Positions 6,247 to 7,506 of a stretch of 7,506 nt of DNA are shown piece after piece. Each line of letters starts with the position of its first letter. Within the stretch, counting starts at the first letter, position 1. Where the stretch lies: assembly GCA_021157555.1 (NCBI GenBank), contig JAGGWL010000191.1:1-7506 (forward strand). The letters are read 5' to 3'. Position numbers and translations under genes: made by a program. Source of the DNA: Deltaproteobacteria bacterium (GTDB lineage Bacteria; Desulfobacterota; Desulfobacteria; Desulfobacterales; BuS5). The notes under the pieces were generated by a model. That model was not told the DNA's origin and made no database searches. It saw only the letters and a list, made by a program, of their open reading frames with translations.

Positions 6247-7275
6247 ATGCCTCTGTTTTACGAAGATCTAAAAAAATCATTTGTTTCATTTCAATGCCTT
6301 TGTCTGAGTATTTCTGCAAAAGTAACAGATCAGATCATTATTCCCGGATACCAGGGCGGAGCGCTGCGGGGCGCATTTGGAAAGGCTCTTAAAAAAATTG
6401 CCTGCCCCGAAAAAAGCCCCGAAGAAAAACAGGTATGCAAAAACTGTATTTTATCAAGCAGGTGCGCTTACTCATATGTATTTGAAACACCTCCTCCAAA
6501 CGATGCTGAAATGCTGAAAAAATATCCATTTATTCCGCACCCGTATATATTAAACCCTGCAATAAATTCATTAAACACTTACAACCGTGGCGATGTTTTT
6601 AATTTCGGTATCACTCTTGTTGGAAGGGCTGTCGATTATCTTCCGTTTATAATCTACGCTTTTATCCGGATGGGAGAAACCGGTAATGGTAACGGAATCG
6701 GCAAACTGAAAAAAGAACAGGGGAAAAAACCGCAAAGAGGCGGATTTCAGATTAACAAAATTCACACATTAAATGCTGCCGGAGAAGAAAGCGGCGCTAT
6801 TTATGATAATCAGATACTCCAGCAAACAGACAAAACTCTCTGCTTTGATGATGCCGGGCTTATCAGCAGCCGATACTCATCAGACCAAATCAGCTTAAAC
6901 TTTTTAACCCCGCTGCGTATCCGTTATAAAAACAGACTTTGCGATGATCCGCAATTTCATATCTTAATCCGCAATCTTCTGCGAAGACTTTCGAGCTTAA
7001 ATTATTTTCATTGCAATCAAAAGCTTGAACTTCCATTTAAGGAGATCATTGAAAAAGCAGAACGTATTGAACTTGTTTACAATCAAACAAAGTGGCATGA
7101 CTGGTCAAGATATTCAGGAAGACAAAAAAAATCAATGAAACTGGGCGGCATCACAGGTATGGCAACCTATAAAGGGAATCTGGCAGACTTTATGCCGCTG
7201 CTTGTGCTCGGATCGTGGGTGAATATTGGGAAGCAGACCGGGTTTGGGCTGGGGCGGTATGGGTTAATTTTTTAA
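6247..7275 (+). CDS. cas6: CRISPR pre-crRNA processing endoribonuclease, Cas6 family (RAMP)
   Basis: Cas6 enzymes cut CRISPR precursor transcripts within the repeat to give crRNAs. The 342-residue product shows the architecture of the larger Cas6 branch. An N-terminal segment, IPGYQGGALRGAFG, is at 32-45. Next is a four-cysteine cluster (Cys53, Cys64, Cys67, Cys73), probably zinc-binding, ending CAYSYVFETP. A mid-region GIGKLK at 150-155 has a Lys-rich insert to about 163. The C-terminal block WHDWSRYSGRQ (283-293), MKLGGITG (297-304) and the Gly-rich loop GKQTGFGLGRYG (328-339) completes the RAMP fold. Before GK the family usually has His, and here it is Asn327. The ATG at 6247 has only a weak GGA 13 nt upstream. 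A CARF-like gene follows after 54 nt in the same direction. The effector genes and array must lie beyond the window, if they are present. Confidence 0.88.
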   Translation: MPLFYEDLKKSFVSFQCLCLSISAKVTDQIIIPGYQGGALRGAFGKALKKIACPEKSPEEKQVCKNCILSSRCAYSYVFETPPPNDAEMLKKYPFIPHPYILNPAINSLNTYNRGDVFNFGITLVGRAVDYLPFIIYAFIRMGETGNGNGIGKLKKEQGKKPQRGGFQINKIHTLNAAGEESGAIYDNQILQQTDKTLCFDDAGLISSRYSSDQISLNFLTPLRIRYKNRLCDDPQFHILIRNLLRRLSSLNYFHCNQKLELPFKEIIEKAERIELVYNQTKWHDWSRYSGRQKKSMKLGGITGMATYKGNLADFMPLLVLGSWVNIGKQTGFGLGRYGLIF

Positions 7276-7298
7276 GTCCATACGCTTTTATTTACATT

Positions 7299-7320
7299 TT
7301 TTAAACAGGTTTTAAACAGG
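7299..7320 (+). repeat. Perfect tandem duplication of 11 nt before the CARF-like gene
   Basis: TTTTAAACAGG occurs at 7299-7309 and again at 7310-7320. The second copy runs into the ribosome binding site AGGAGG at 7318-7323. The duplication therefore gives an extra partial AGG upstream and probably arose by slippage. Confidence 0.8.
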
Positions 7321-7323
7321 AGG
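7318..7323 (+). promoter_or_regulatory. Ribosome binding site deciding the TTG start of the CARF-like gene
   Basis: AGGAGG lies 6 nt before TTG at 7330. The match and spacing are ideal, so translation start here is well supported even though the downstream frame is short. Confidence 0.7.
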
Positions 7324-7329
7324 TTTGTT

Positions 7330-7506
7330 TTGAGTAATGTATTAATACTGCTTGTTGGCGGAAATCCCCTGCCAAATTATATAACAGCAAAATATTATAT
7401 GTTGGACAGCACGAGAAATGTAAATATTCGGCTTACTTATTCATAAGTCAATTTTTCAATAAGACTCTAAAATTCTTACGGAGAGGATATACCCAAATAT
7501 CTTTTA
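7330..7506 (+). pseudogene. CARF-like CRISPR accessory gene, apparently interrupted after 38 codons and cut by the window end
   Basis: From TTG at 7330 the product begins MSNVLILLVGGNPLPNYITA. A hydrophobic strand followed by G-x-N-P-L-P-N resembles the first strand and loop of CARF domains (Csx1/Csm6/Can families), which bind cyclic oligoadenylate in type III CRISPR immunity. The frame ends at TAA 7444-7446 after 38 residues, straight after N-I-R-L-T-Y-S. CARF proteins normally continue there into a helix. In the -1 frame, ISQFFNKTLKFLRRGYTQIS (from ATA at 7443) runs open to the window end and looks like such a helix plus strand. A single-base deletion near 7430-7445 would explain this. A sequencing error, a real short peptide or a recoding event are alternatives. 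It follows cas6 in the same direction. The family call rests on about 25 residues. Confidence 0.5.

Noticed and set aside
7276..7506. CRISPR array after cas6
   Set aside because: The only repetition is an 11-nt head-to-tail duplication (7299-7320). There are no regularly spaced repeats.

Overview
The window looks like a chromosomal stretch from a Gram-negative, moderately AT-rich bacterium. It has an outer-membrane receptor and an inner-membrane pilus or secretion component. The HisF subfamily (the N-N-V-D-I-G-D-P loop and the S-I-D-A-D-G strand) and the dispersed GTTCCC-type palindromes resemble what I remember from Desulfobacterota (Desulfobacterales). The lineage is an inference from memory, not a search result.

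Layout. Positions 1-1688 (minus strand) hold a long gene that runs off the left edge. It encodes a PilM/GspL-like actin-fold protein joined through one transmembrane helix to a PilN-like periplasmic part. It is missing from a simple ATG-based reading because it starts with TTG and has no end in the window. Its upstream region (1689-1877) carries a perfect hairpin, four tandem GTTTTGR heptamers and a sigma70-like promoter pointing right. Positions 1878-3277 hold hisH and hisF, which overlap by 7 nt. They encode the two subunits of imidazole glycerol phosphate synthase, which makes the imidazole ring of histidine and releases AICAR to purine synthesis.

Positions 3278-3981 are a gene-poor stretch. 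It contains a doubtful small membrane ORF on the minus strand, a 16-bp perfect palindrome, a roughly 146-bp long imperfect inverted repeat (MITE- or RNA-like) and a repeat that recurs before cas6. Positions 3982-6030 encode a complete TonB-dependent outer-membrane receptor. Its plug and barrel resemble the OprC/NosA copper receptors, but both copper-ligand methionines appear to be replaced. Positions 6031-6246 hold an 85-bp REP-like palindromic unit plus the second copy of the dispersed repeat.

Positions 6247-7275 encode a Cas6-type pre-crRNA processing endoribonuclease. It is followed after 54 nt by a TTG-initiated gene with a strong ribosome binding site, whose first residues look like the beginning of a CARF-type CRISPR accessory protein. 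That reading frame stops after 38 codons. A -1 frame continues to the window end, so the gene is probably frameshifted or cut. This right end appears to be the edge of a CRISPR-Cas locus, perhaps type III, that continues beyond the window. No CRISPR array is present here.

I see no tRNA, rRNA, transposase or integrase. The points most worth following are the altered metal site of the receptor, the broken CARF-like gene next to cas6, the PilM-PilN fusion and the structured 146-bp repeat.
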